Positions 55,575-64,000 of a stretch of DNA of 64,000 nucleotides are shown piece after piece (within the stretch, counting starts at the first letter, position 1; the number at the start of each line of letters is the position of its first letter). The translations under genes and the position numbers were made by a program. This DNA comes from Gammaproteobacteria bacterium (lineage in GTDB: Bacteria > Pseudomonadota > Gammaproteobacteria > Pseudomonadales > Azotimanducaceae): positions 465,427 to 529,426 of the forward strand of contig VXNM01000009.1 of assembly GCA_009840545.1 (NCBI GenBank), read 5' to 3'. Below the pieces are notes generated by a model. The model saw only the letters and a program-made list of their open reading frames with translations, searched no databases and was not told where the DNA came from.

Positions 55575-55910
55575 TGAACTCTGTCGGTTACCTCGCTCAC
55601 AAACTGATGAACGACAATCCAGAGGAACCCGTATGCCTTTTGGTATGCATCAGTTGTCTCGAGTCTTCTTCAACCATCGCCATACACCTTTCAGTATATT
55701 CTGCAATCCTTGAGATATGAGCTGCTAGCAAGTCAGCCCCTGGCAGCACCGAATTCCGTTAGTTCTCCAAACTAACCACAGGACGATCTGCAAGCCATCT
55801 AAACAACCGATCACCGTGTGGTGGCATCACCCATTCTCCGATTTAAGCACAATTGACATTGATTCTGAGCAACTAAACACAACCACTCAACCAACCAAGC
55901 AGCTACCAGA
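55575..55910. other. Divergent intergenic region, 336 bp
   Basis: It lies between anbu (leftward) and the oligopeptidase gene (rightward). It should hold promoters for both. A 50-codon minus-strand frame at 55597-55749 exists but has weak support as a gene (see rejected items). No clear operator was seen. Confidence 0.35.
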
Positions 55911-58184
55911 ATGAATCAATCGAACAATCTCGACACTCAAGACGCACGTACAAATGTATCCTACTCGTTCGGAGCTTTCCGAAGCCATACGCCTAAGCCA
56001 ATCCGTTCTGGGATCTGTTGGGCAATACTCGGAATTGTCGTTCCCCTACTTTCTACAGCATGCAGCCAGATGAACAAGGACTCAACCATGCCAAACGCTC
56101 CTGTAGCGGACCAAAGAGAACATGTCGAAACATACCACGGATTCGAAATTTCCGATCCCTACCACTGGTTGAAGGATGCGAGTTATCCAAACGTTGACGA
56201 CGAAGATGTATTGGAGTACTTGCGTCAGGAAAACAGTTACTTTGAGAAATTCATTGAGCCCATCTCACCTTTAGTGGAGCGGATCTTCGAAGAACTCAAA
56301 GGGCGTCTAGACCAAGAGGACGCGACAGTACCTACAAAGGACGGAATGTACGTCTACCAATCGAAGTACGAATCCGGTAAACAATACCGCGTGCACATTC
56401 GTTGGCCGTTTGCCTCGGCAGGAGCAGACCTTCTTCCTGCCAATAGTGAGAATGCAAAAGTGCTCATAGATGAAAACAAACTTGCTGGGGACTCAGACTA
56501 CTTTTCGCTAGGTAGCATGGCTGTCAGTCCTAGTGATGAGTTAATTGCCTACAGCACTGACCACGACGGAAGCGAACGCTATGTCCTAAGGGTCAAGCAT
56601 GTAGATTCCGAGGAGTTTCTCCCTGAGAAAATTGAAAACGTTACCGGTTCCATTGTTTGGGCTAACGACAGCTCGAGCTTCTTATATGTAACGTTAGACG
56701 ACAATCTCCGGCCCAACAGAGTGCTTCTTCACATACTCGGAACCGATCCAACCGAAGACCAGATCGTTTATGAGGAGCACGACGGAGGTTTCTTTGTCAG
56801 TATTGGACGAACGACTTCCCGAGAATTCGCACGATTGTCCACCAGTGATCACGTAACCTCCGAAGTGAGAATCATTGGACTCGATGATCTCTCCCAGCAA
56901 CCTCGCGTTGTAGTGCCACGTAAGGAAAACCACTACTACCAAATCGACCATCGACTGGACTCGCTAGTAATACTCACAAACGACACCCACAAGAACTCTC
57001 GGCTTGCAACCACATCAGACCAACACATCGAACAACATCATTGGAAAACTGTTCTGAAAGCATCGGATGATCGCTACATCACCAATATGCAAGCACTCCG
57101 AGATCGAATTGTTGTGGGTGCAAGGGAGGAAGGTCTTGATCAGATTTTGTTGTCTAACACTGAAGGAGAGTTTGAGAGAGTCTCTTTTCCAGAAGAAGCC
57201 TATAGCGCAGGGTTCTATTACAGCCCAGAGGACAACCCCTCTCACTTGAGGATTGGCTACTCGTCGCTAGTCACACCCCGAATGATCTTTGACTACGCGT
57301 ACGAGACAGGTGAACGAGTCACGCGAAAGACCCAGAGGATTCCTAGTGGTTACTCGGCTGAGTTGTATTCGACCGAACGGAGATGGGCAACTTCGCACGA
57401 CGGCGTTCAGGTTCCGGTGTCCATCGCATATCGAAACGACACCCCCTTAGACGGCTCAGCACCTTTATATCTTGAGGGTTACGGCGCATACGGGATTAGT
57501 GAAGATCCTTACTTTTCAACTAACCGCCTTTCCTTGCTCGACCGCGGATTTGTTTTTGCGATGGCTCACATTCGGGGAGGAAGCGAGATGGGATTTCAGT
57601 GGTACGAAGATGGAAAGTTGGGTAAGCGTACGAACACTTTTCTCGACTTCATAGCAGTGGCTCGATATCTGATCGATGAGGACTACACCGAGGCGGGGAA
57701 AATAGCCATTTCAGGTGGTAGTGCAGGTGGCACTCTCATGGGCGTTGTAGCAAACGATGCCCCTGCACTCTGGGGTGCCGTAGTGTCACACGTTCCGTTT
57801 GTAGACGTACTCAATACGATGCTCGACGAATCGCTGCCTCTCACACCCATTGAATGGCCGGAATGGGGAAATCCCATCTTGGACAAAGAGGCATTCGAGT
57901 ACATTCGTTCCTATTCGCCCTACGATCAGATCGATGCCCAAGACTATCCCCCCATGCTTGTTACAGCTGGATTGAACGACCCACGGGTCACTTACTGGGA
58001 ACCGGCCAAGTACGTTGCCAAACTTCGCGCATTTAAGACAGACGAGAATCCGCTGGTCCTGAGAACGCAAATGGGCGCGGGACACTCTGGAGTCTCTGGA
58101 CGCTACGACTCGCTACGCGAGACTGCCGAAACCTACGGTTTCATCCTAACTGTGATGGCAATTGAGGAACCGGCTATCAATTAG
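55911..58184 (+). CDS. Oligopeptidase B-like S9 peptidase, predicted lipoprotein
   Basis: A 757-residue prolyl-oligopeptidase-family serine peptidase. N-terminal beta-propeller-type part (DPYHWLKD...; SIVWANDSSSFLYVTLDDNLRPNRVLLH) and a C-terminal alpha/beta-hydrolase with Ser604 in SGGSAGGTLMG, Asp690 in GLNDPRVTYWEPAKYV and His725 in GAGHSG. The pattern fits oligopeptidase B, which cleaves after Arg/Lys. Unusually it has a hydrophobic segment ending LLSTAC (Cys51), so it is probably anchored outside the cytoplasm, whereas E. coli oligopeptidase B is cytosolic. ATG at 55911. Confidence 0.88.
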   Translation: MNQSNNLDTQDARTNVSYSFGAFRSHTPKPIRSGICWAILGIVVPLLSTACSQMNKDSTMPNAPVADQREHVETYHGFEISDPYHWLKDASYPNVDDEDVLEYLRQENSYFEKFIEPISPLVERIFEELKGRLDQEDATVPTKDGMYVYQSKYESGKQYRVHIRWPFASAGADLLPANSENAKVLIDENKLAGDSDYFSLGSMAVSPSDELIAYSTDHDGSERYVLRVKHVDSEEFLPEKIENVTGSIVWANDSSSFLYVTLDDNLRPNRVLLHILGTDPTEDQIVYEEHDGGFFVSIGRTTSREFARLSTSDHVTSEVRIIGLDDLSQQPRVVVPRKENHYYQIDHRLDSLVILTNDTHKNSRLATTSDQHIEQHHWKTVLKASDDRYITNMQALRDRIVVGAREEGLDQILLSNTEGEFERVSFPEEAYSAGFYYSPEDNPSHLRIGYSSLVTPRMIFDYAYETGERVTRKTQRIPSGYSAELYSTERRWATSHDGVQVPVSIAYRNDTPLDGSAPLYLEGYGAYGISEDPYFSTNRLSLLDRGFVFAMAHIRGGSEMGFQWYEDGKLGKRTNTFLDFIAVARYLIDEDYTEAGKIAISGGSAGGTLMGVVANDAPALWGAVVSHVPFVDVLNTMLDESLPLTPIEWPEWGNPILDKEAFEYIRSYSPYDQIDAQDYPPMLVTAGLNDPRVTYWEPAKYVAKLRAFKTDENPLVLRTQMGAGHSGVSGRYDSLRETAETYGFILTVMAIEEPAIN

Positions 58185-58236
58185 ACTGAATGCGCCGTAG
58201 TTCATCATGAATTTTCGGCGAAATCTAGGATCCAGA

Positions 58237-59460
58237 TCAGAGAAGCGACCTTAGATCCACAGTTGAATCTGCAAGAACATCTGGAGATATTCGTTTGCCA
58301 ATCAATCGACGAGTAGCCAAGAACTCGCCTGGGCTGTTCAATGCACTGGCTCCGAAGAGTACGTCGTTCTTGAAATGAAAGTACATACACGAACCATTCT
58401 CTTGACTTTCCCGCTTCACAGAGGAATCGGCTTCTGTTGAAAAGCCCGCCATTTGAAACTTCACAGCGAACTGATCGGACCAGAACCAGGGGATTGAGTG
58501 ATTAGGCGTTGGATTGCCAGCGATGGATGCTGCAGCGCAACGAGCTTGTTCCATTGCACTAGGAACACACTCGAGGCGAATCGACCGACCCAAGAGTTCG
58601 CTTCTCTGATTCGAGCAGTCGCCGATTGCATAGATGTCCTCGTTTTCTGTTCGACAATACTCATCGACAAGAATACCGTCATTGCAAGAGATTCCTGCAC
58701 GTTGGGCAAGGTCAATGTTGGGTTCGATTCCTATACCGATAAGGACTACTTCTGATGGAATCGTTAGGCCATTTGACAGACGTAATTCAAACTTCTCGCT
58801 ACTTGCACCTCTCACTATTGCTTTAACAATTGAGTCGTTCAAAATCTTGACGCCCTGGGATTCATGCAATGCTTGAAAATACTCGGACAGTTCAGGAGTT
58901 ACAACTCGAGCGAGAACCCGATCCAATAATTCCACCACGACCACCTCGTGGCCAAGACTCCTACACGAGGCGGCAACTTCCAAACCTATGTAGCCAGCTC
59001 CGATAATTGCAACTCTGGCTCCGGGGCGGAGCTGCCGTTTGATTTCGTCACAATCGCTAATCGATCTGAGAGAGCACGTTCCTCGAAGATTGGGGTCTGC
59101 TAATGAGAGTTTGCGATTCGAAGATCCCGTTGCTAAGACTAGTGTCTCCCAGCCAATTCTGCGTCCGTCTTCGAGTACCAAGACCTTGGAATCGGCATCT
59201 AGCTCAGCGACAAATTTCCCAGTAATACACTCGATATTCTTTTCCAAGTAAAACTTAGCTTGACGAAGATAGACTCGTTCCAGCCCGCACTGGTCTTGCA
59301 AGTACTGTTTGGACAATGGTGGACGCTGGTAGGGAATGTGATCTTCGCCCGCGACGATCTTGATAGAGCCGGTGTATCCACCTTGCCGAAGACTTGCGAC
59401 GAGTTGACCGGCGGCGTGTCCACCTCCTACGACTACTACGCCCGACCTTTCTTGAGACAC
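58237..59460 (-). CDS. FAD-dependent NAD(P)H reductase, ferredoxin/rubredoxin reductase type
   Basis: A 407-residue flavoprotein of the ferredoxin/rubredoxin/putidaredoxin reductase family: FAD motif VVVGGGHAAGQLVASLRQGGY, QRPPLSKQYL, the second Rossmann site VAIIGAGYIGLEVAASCRSLGHEV and VYAIGDC-like EDIYAIGDCSNQRS. It passes electrons from NAD(P)H to a small iron-sulphur protein, usually serving an oxygenase; no such partner is adjacent. GTG start at 59460. It follows the DUF1820 gene by 50 bp and is probably in the same transcript. Confidence 0.9.
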   Translation of the reverse strand: MSQERSGVVVVGGGHAAGQLVASLRQGGYTGSIKIVAGEDHIPYQRPPLSKQYLQDQCGLERVYLRQAKFYLEKNIECITGKFVAELDADSKVLVLEDGRRIGWETLVLATGSSNRKLSLADPNLRGTCSLRSISDCDEIKRQLRPGARVAIIGAGYIGLEVAASCRSLGHEVVVVELLDRVLARVVTPELSEYFQALHESQGVKILNDSIVKAIVRGASSEKFELRLSNGLTIPSEVVLIGIGIEPNIDLAQRAGISCNDGILVDEYCRTENEDIYAIGDCSNQRSELLGRSIRLECVPSAMEQARCAAASIAGNPTPNHSIPWFWSDQFAVKFQMAGFSTEADSSVKRESQENGSCMYFHFKNDVLFGASALNSPGEFLATRRLIGKRISPDVLADSTVDLRSLL

Positions 59461-59510
59461 CTCGTTTCAGTCCGACAATCTGAATGTTTTTCTATAGCAG
59501 ATTGGCGCGA

Positions 59511-59840
59511 TCAACGCTTTCGATCCTGTGCCGGCAGGGGAAATGGAGTCACGTTGCTTCCATCAGACTCCAATATCTTAGGAGTTCCTTGCTTCTTTAC
59601 CTCGTCAATTCGAATTACCGAGTGAATGGGAACCAATGTGCTGTCGACATCCCCAAACTCCACTCGCAGCTTTTCCTCCGACGGATCAATTACTACCTGA
59701 GCGGGCTTTCCAAAAACGAATTTACGCAGTTCGACAAAACCGTACATTTCGCTTGAGTAGACTTCACGCACGTAGACCTCATAGATCTGTCGTGCGTTAT
59801 GAAACTGAACTCGATATAGGCGTCGGTTGATTGAATCCAT
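59511..59840 (-). CDS. DUF1820 family protein
   Basis: A 109-residue protein with the DUF1820 signature: LYRVQFHNARQIYEVYVREVYSSEMYGFVELRKFVFG, VVIDPSEEKLRVEFGDVDSTLVPIHSVIRIDEVKKQGTPKI and a PFPLP tail. It is common and nearly restricted to Gammaproteobacteria and relatives, and its function is unknown. The ATG at 59840 has no clear ribosome site. It is the leading gene before the FAD reductase. Confidence 0.88.
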   Translation of the reverse strand: MDSINRRLYRVQFHNARQIYEVYVREVYSSEMYGFVELRKFVFGKPAQVVIDPSEEKLRVEFGDVDSTLVPIHSVIRIDEVKKQGTPKILESDGSNVTPFPLPAQDRKR

Positions 59841-60390
59841 ATTGTTGAGGTAAATGCGTGGAGACTTTCAACGGTGGTTCGATTCTACTAGTACCCGTAC
59901 GGTTGAATGCACGGACTAAGCTAGAGTCAGTTGAAATTATATAGAGCCTACCCAATTGATCTAAATTTGTTGTCCTTCTGACACTTCGCGACAAATGGGT
60001 CGCAATCCAAAACCTCCATTCGGACTGTTCCATAGCTTTTTTCAGGTGAGGAGCCGTACTGATTGCACTTGATCACCTTAATCTAGACCATCATTGGGTT
60101 CCATTTTGATGGAACGAGAATACCGGTACAAGCAAGGAACCGAAAGCATCTCCGAGATACGAAACGGCATCGGATATGAAGACTGAATTTGTCGCAGGGA
60201 GCAGGAATTCAGCATCGACTTTACGAGCAGGTGGTCGACGTACCACTTTGAGTTTGAAGTTTATGGTTACACGAGACTAGGGTCGATACACGACAATTAC
60301 CCTATTTATTCCAACTGAAATTGCGACAAGTTAGCGGAAAATGCACAAATAGCAAAAGGTTTCTAATTTACATGGATTTTTCGTAGAATT
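59841..60390. other. Long intergenic region, 550 bp
   Basis: No supported gene. It contains a small perfect hairpin at 60098-60115 (GTTCCAT-TTTG-ATGGAAC) and, near the right end, an AT-rich tract at about 60350-60390 that leads into the palindrome preceding the ATPase gene. The DUF1820 promoter should lie at the left. Confidence 0.4.
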
Positions 60391-60426
60391 GTGTGCAAAA
60401 TAGAAAAACTATTCTATTTTGCACAC
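60391..60426 (+). promoter_or_regulatory. Perfect 15-bp palindrome before the ATPase gene
   Basis: GTGTGCAAAATAGAA and its exact complement TTCTATTTTGCACAC flank a 6-nt spacer. The repeat ends 2 bp before the ATG at 60429, in the place of a Shine-Dalgarno site. It could be an operator bound by the downstream protein itself, or an mRNA hairpin that hides the start. Both readings are inference. Confidence 0.7.
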
Positions 60427-60428
60427 TC

Positions 60429-61586
60429 ATGATGCCTCGTACGGTCACTCGCTTGGTTCAATCCCGTCTTGCTGAGTATCCTTCGGTTGCAATTGTCGGT
60501 CCAAGGCAATGCGGTAAGACAACGGTTGGAAAGGCACTCTCGCAGAACTACTTCGACCTCGAGCAAGAATCGGACCGCTTGCGCCTCGATCTTGCGTGGA
60601 ATGACCTCTCCAGCAGTGAACAACTCATCGTTTTGGATGAAGCACAGAGTTGGCCCGAACTTTTTCCTCGACTACGTGGAGAGATTGATCAGAATCGGTC
60701 TCTCCGCGGCCGGTATTTGCTTTTAGGTTCAATCTCTCCCGCCCTGATGCATCAAGTAACCCAATCTCTTGCGGGGCGACTGGCTCTAGTCGAAATGAGT
60801 CCTCTCAATCAGATTGAGCTTACCAGTGATCAACAACGAGACCGGCATTGGTTTTTCGGTGGTTACTTTGATGGGGGAGTTTGCAACGACTCGGACTTAC
60901 TCGACTGGCAGTCCAACTATATTCGACTCTTGGCATACCGAGATTTGCCGGAATGGGGATTGTCCGCTCGCCCATCTACAACCTTGCGTCTCATGAAAAT
61001 GCTTGCGTATCGAAACGGCCAAATATGGAATGCAAGTGAGTTGGGAAAAAGCCTGTCGCTGTCTTACCACACGGTCAATTCTTATGTGGACTATCTGGAA
61101 GGGGCATACTTGCTTCGGAGATTGCCTGCGTATCACAAGAACATTGGAAAACGACTCGTCAAGAGTCCCAAACTATATTGGCGTGATTCAGGACTGTTGC
61201 ATTCACTGCTCGGAATCGATAATACTGAACATCTGTTTAGTTATCCCAGTGTAGGGCAAAGTTGGGAAGCACATGTTATAGAACAGTTGCTTTCGTCGCT
61301 TACGAATTTGGGGAGGTCATTTGACGCATTTCACGTGCGCTTCGCGAATGGTCGCGAAATTGATTTGCTCGTGCAATTCAACTCCCGTCTTTGGGCGATT
61401 GAGATAAAACTGACTACGAATCCGACTGTCGACGAATTTCGACTTGCAGTTGAAAACTCAGAAATGCTTGGTGCGACAAACACACTACTGATTTGTCGCA
61501 CCACAAACATTGTTGCAAACAAGACAAGCGCAGTATGCGATCTGGCAACCGCAACACGCTTCCTATTGGAAGGCAGTGTTTCTTGA
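60429..61586 (+). CDS. AAA_14 / DUF4143 ATPase
   Basis: A 385-residue ATPase with an N-terminal AAA_14 P-loop (Walker A GPRQCGKTT at about 24-32, Walker B LIVLDEAQSW) and, from about residue 190, a DUF4143 region with a winged-helix-like part (WNASELGKSLSLSYHTVNSYVDYLEGAYLLRRL) and a nuclease-fold-like C-terminus (FRNGREIDLLV...AIEIKLT, i.e. REIDLL-EIK). The ATG at 60429 or 60432 follows the palindrome; the frame extends upstream to 60393 but across the palindrome. This family is widespread, often in toxin or accessory contexts, with no settled role. Confidence 0.88.
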   Translation: MMPRTVTRLVQSRLAEYPSVAIVGPRQCGKTTVGKALSQNYFDLEQESDRLRLDLAWNDLSSSEQLIVLDEAQSWPELFPRLRGEIDQNRSLRGRYLLLGSISPALMHQVTQSLAGRLALVEMSPLNQIELTSDQQRDRHWFFGGYFDGGVCNDSDLLDWQSNYIRLLAYRDLPEWGLSARPSTTLRLMKMLAYRNGQIWNASELGKSLSLSYHTVNSYVDYLEGAYLLRRLPAYHKNIGKRLVKSPKLYWRDSGLLHSLLGIDNTEHLFSYPSVGQSWEAHVIEQLLSSLTNLGRSFDAFHVRFANGREIDLLVQFNSRLWAIEIKLTTNPTVDEFRLAVENSEMLGATNTLLICRTTNIVANKTSAVCDLATATRFLLEGSVS

Positions 61587-61686
61587 TCTATGTGGAGCTG
61601 AAAGCTCCAAAACTACCAGAAACTACTCCGCAAATTGAAAAGAGTTCCTGTGTGGCTCAATCGTTCAGACTTTCGCCGAATGGGAC

Positions 61687-62985
61687 TTAGGAGTTCTCCG
61701 CCGAATCGCCGACTCGAAGGTTGCGAGTCGCAAACATCAGCGCAGCGAGCAGGAAGACCAACAGGGCCGATCCTACCAACAACGCGTACTCGTTCAATTG
61801 AAGAACAAGGTAGAGAGCCACATAAAGGACAATCAAGATCGAAGACATCGCTATTGCAACGGACCGATTTCTGCTCGCGAACCAAACATAGGTTGTATTC
61901 ATCAACGCGAGCAACACTGCGGCTATTGCGTATCCCGCAGCAAATCCAATGTGTTCCGACAGAGACAACAGAATTAGGAAGAACAGTACCAATCCAACAC
62001 CCACAACTCCGTACTGAACAATGTGCATTGGCGACTTGGTAAGCAATTCAATGCAGAGGATTCCGACCATAGTCATGACGACAAACAAGACTCCATACTT
62101 AATTGATCGTTCCACGGCTCGATAGGGCGTGTTCAAGGTGAGCATTGAATAGCCAAGATCTGCTTGACGGCGAGAAGGACTACTGATCGCATATAGAGCA
62201 TCGTTCAATTCTCCGATGCTCAATTGAGACGAAAAACCGCGCGAAAGCTCATGTGTTGTCCAGGATGCGGAGAAACCGTCTTCGGTCACCTCATGTTCAT
62301 CCGGTAGATATCGACCATCAAAACTGGGATGCGGCCAGTCCGAGCTCATGTGTACGACCGACTCGTCTCCGACCGGAAGAACCGAAAACCGTCCGGTCCC
62401 ACGAAGTTCGATCTCGACACTCACCGTACCTCCCTTAAACAATTCTTCCTTACTGAGTTCTGTTCTAACGACACTTCCGATGCCTCTCAGCTGCGATGAG
62501 TATTGTTCCTTGAGCTCCGTATCGTTCCATCGAATTGTTGCACTTCGAACTCCTCGACTATCCGATACTCCTATGGCGATGGACGCATTCTGAATCTCTC
62601 CCGGCAAAGAGTCCGCGTCAACAGGTGAAAACATGGCCGTAGCCGAGACCACTGCACTGAACACAGGTATTCGATAAATTCCTCGACTGCGCATCTCGTG
62701 CGAGGAATTGTGGGTGAGAGTCAGTTTGCTCGGCATGAGAACAAAGGTTTCGGTATTGATGTCAGATGTGTCGCCCATTGAATCAAGATTGGTCTCAGTC
62801 ACAACTAGAGGACCCGCAAATGCCTGATTGTCAGACCATGCCTGGGCGACGTTTGTTACGGCATCCTCGTAGTAGTCCTTACGTTCAAAAACTAGGATCA
62901 TGACTGTAAGAAGTGGGATCATGAGGACTACGATGATCCCAATAACGAGAATAAATCGTTGGGTCACGGGTTCGATATTAAACAT
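61687..62985 (-). CDS. creD: CreD-like inner-membrane protein
   Basis: A 432-residue protein of the CreD family: N-terminal membrane anchor (FILVIGIIVVLMIPLLTVMILVFERKDYYEDAVTNVAQAWSDNQAFAGPLVV), a large periplasmic domain of about 240 residues, and C-terminal membrane segments from about residue 305 including GFAAGYAIAAVLLALMNTTYVW. In E. coli and Pseudomonas relatives creD is controlled by the CreBC two-component system and affects envelope integrity; no creBC genes are adjacent here. GGAAG lies 9 nt before the ATG. It converges with the ATPase gene, 100 bp away. Confidence 0.9.
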   Translation of the reverse strand: MFNIEPVTQRFILVIGIIVVLMIPLLTVMILVFERKDYYEDAVTNVAQAWSDNQAFAGPLVVTETNLDSMGDTSDINTETFVLMPSKLTLTHNSSHEMRSRGIYRIPVFSAVVSATAMFSPVDADSLPGEIQNASIAIGVSDSRGVRSATIRWNDTELKEQYSSQLRGIGSVVRTELSKEELFKGGTVSVEIELRGTGRFSVLPVGDESVVHMSSDWPHPSFDGRYLPDEHEVTEDGFSASWTTHELSRGFSSQLSIGELNDALYAISSPSRRQADLGYSMLTLNTPYRAVERSIKYGVLFVVMTMVGILCIELLTKSPMHIVQYGVVGVGLVLFFLILLSLSEHIGFAAGYAIAAVLLALMNTTYVWFASRNRSVAIAMSSILIVLYVALYLVLQLNEYALLVGSALLVFLLAALMFATRNLRVGDSAENS

Positions 62986-63388
62986 GCTATTTGTCTTCCT
63001 TGAGCATCTCTAGAGCAGTACGTCGGATAGCCGTCCGTTTGGAAGTCCATTTCCAGAATAGGATCAGATAATACCAGCCAATTTCCCTTCTTCTAGTTCC
63101 AATTTTGTGTAGCAAGTGCTACAACATTAGTCGTGGACAGAACGTTTGTTGCAAGCTGGTTCGAATCCGTCTCTTAGCGCTTTTCCTAAGCGATCGAACT
63201 TGAACGGGTAAGTGCGAAATTATGGTATTTCTCACCACTTACAAGAGTCCCTTCGCAATAGATCACATCGCCTCATACACTTCAAAGATGAACACGCTCC
63301 TTTTTTGGTGTATTCACATCTAACAAATCAGTCGCTAACATGACGTATTGGAAGTGTTTGTTACGAGACCTGCCAGTCCCTCTTGTCT
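62986..63388. other. Intergenic region, 403 bp
   Basis: Between divergent creD and the alpha/beta hydrolase gene. It contains a small perfect palindrome (TGTAGCA-AG-TGCTACA at 63108-63123) and a tRNA T-loop-like run near 63159 that does not fold into a tRNA. No gene supported. Confidence 0.4.
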
Positions 63389-64000
63389 ATGAAATCACAA
63401 AAAGCCCTCGCATTAATCTCACTACTCGTATTGATGCCCTGGACATCACTTGAATGTAGTAACTCGGATCCTAACAAACTGTACTTCAAGAGTTTTCTCG
63501 ACATTCAGTATCGAGCTGCCGAAAGCGTAAACCCTGCGCTAACTAGCCTTGATATACATGTGCCAAAGAACGCGTCTAATGCTCCCGTGGTTGTGTTCGT
63601 ACACGGAGGAAGCTGGGCGTTCGGTGATAAGTTCTTGTACAACTCAAACAAGCTCCCATATCTTGTAAGTCTCGGCTACGTGGTAGTTAGTGCAAACTAC
63701 CGATTGAGCTCCGATACCGTCAGGCATCCTAGTCATGTAAACGACGTTGCAACGGCTCTTGCATGGATTGTCGACAACATTGAGAGATACGGCGGCGACC
63801 CTGGCGGAATTTACTTGATGGGGCACTCAGCTGGAGCGCATTTAGTTAGTTTGCTGACCTTGAGTGACGAATTTCTGGAAAACGCAGGATTGAACCGATC
63901 CAGAATCCAAGGCGTCGTGCTTGTGGATACAGCGGCATACGATATGGTCAAGACAAAGCAGAGCTTGAAAGACACTCCTTCCAGCTACTATCATAACGCA
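63389..64000 (+). CDS. Alpha/beta-hydrolase (esterase/lipase type), truncated by window end
   Basis: The first 204 residues of an exported alpha/beta-hydrolase; the frame is open at the window edge. A signal peptide (MKSQKALALISLLVLMPWTSLE) is followed by the oxyanion-hole motif VVFVHGGSWAFGDK and the nucleophile elbow LMGHSAGAHLVSLLT, as in carboxylesterases, kynurenine formamidase-like and BD-FAE enzymes. The catalytic Asp and His lie beyond the window. ATG at 63389 has no strong ribosome site. Confidence 0.85.
   Translation, partial: MKSQKALALISLLVLMPWTSLECSNSDPNKLYFKSFLDIQYRAAESVNPALTSLDIHVPKNASNAPVVVFVHGGSWAFGDKFLYNSNKLPYLVSLGYVVVSANYRLSSDTVRHPSHVNDVATALAWIVDNIERYGGDPGGIYLMGHSAGAHLVSLLTLSDEFLENAGLNRSRIQGVVLVDTAAYDMVKTKQSLKDTPSSYYHNA

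Noticed and set aside
55597..55749. 50-codon minus-strand frame upstream of anbu
   Set aside because: GTG start with only a weak GGA upstream and no motif; it looks partly helical but I cannot separate it from a chance frame.
63155..63185. tRNA-like GGTTCGAATCC run
   Set aside because: The T-loop sequence is present, but the T-stem has a mismatch and no matching acceptor or anticodon arms can be formed in the upstream bases.

Overview
The window reads as a contiguous chromosomal segment of a gammaproteobacterium, most likely an aquatic or marine one. This is inference from gene content: a glutaminyl-tRNA synthetase, a DUF1820 protein, a CreD-like protein, many TonB-dependent or beta-barrel outer-membrane proteins, and phosphorus-scavenging genes of a kind known from marine bacteria. 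Base composition looks moderate, coding density is high, and TTG/GTG starts and 4-nt stop/start overlaps are common. I see no rRNA, tRNA, CRISPR array, insertion sequence, phage or plasmid genes. All calls come from reading the sequence; no database search was run.

Layout. 1-5.5 kb: envelope proteins on the minus strand (a thioredoxin-fold lipoprotein, two tandem paralogous small beta-barrels, a large TlpA-like lipoprotein). 5.9-9.6 kb: a tightly coupled operon glnS - PLP fold-II dehydratase/racemase - PhyH dioxygenase. 9.6-13.2 kb: transglutaminase-like lipoprotein, CurA-type reductase, a small unknown protein and a VOC protein. 13.3-16.9 kb: a four-gene TRAP transporter that includes the TPR lipoprotein TatT. 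17.4-19.5 kb: DUF5916-type outer-membrane protein. 19.8-21.9 kb: groES-groEL behind a perfect CIRCE operator and ending in a clear terminator. 22.2-22.5 kb: an orphan phosphohistidine swivel domain. 22.8-30.5 kb: a TonB receptor, two bacterial-PH membrane proteins and a ZnuD-like receptor with His/Glu-rich loops. 30.7-39.4 kb: ABC ATPase, ABC permease with an M1-like periplasmic part, RND adaptor and RND pump in one operon.

39.8-44.6 kb: a luciferase-like oxidoreductase, a pteridine-type cluster (PTPS-like, SDR, YhhQ) and a D-aminoacylase-like amidohydrolase. 44.8-50.9 kb: a probable phosphate-stress neighbourhood, with a PlcP-like metallophosphoesterase and a glycosyltransferase (the plcP-agt lipid-remodelling pair) and a Tat-exported PhoX, separated by a second TlpA-like lipoprotein. 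51-53.5 kb: a VanY-like peptidase and a PhyH-HEAT fusion. 53.5-55.6 kb: a minus-strand group encoding Anbu (a bacterial proteasome homologue), a single-domain cereblon-like CULT protein and a HAD hydrolase. 55.9-64 kb: an oligopeptidase B-like lipoprotein, an FAD reductase with DUF1820, an AAA_14/DUF4143 ATPase behind a perfect 15-bp palindrome, CreD, and a truncated alpha/beta hydrolase at the right edge.

The most interesting item is the Anbu/CULT/HAD group. It puts a bacterial proteasome-like peptidase about 180 bp from a homologue of the cereblon ligand-binding domain, in the same orientation, and CULT is translationally coupled to a HAD enzyme.
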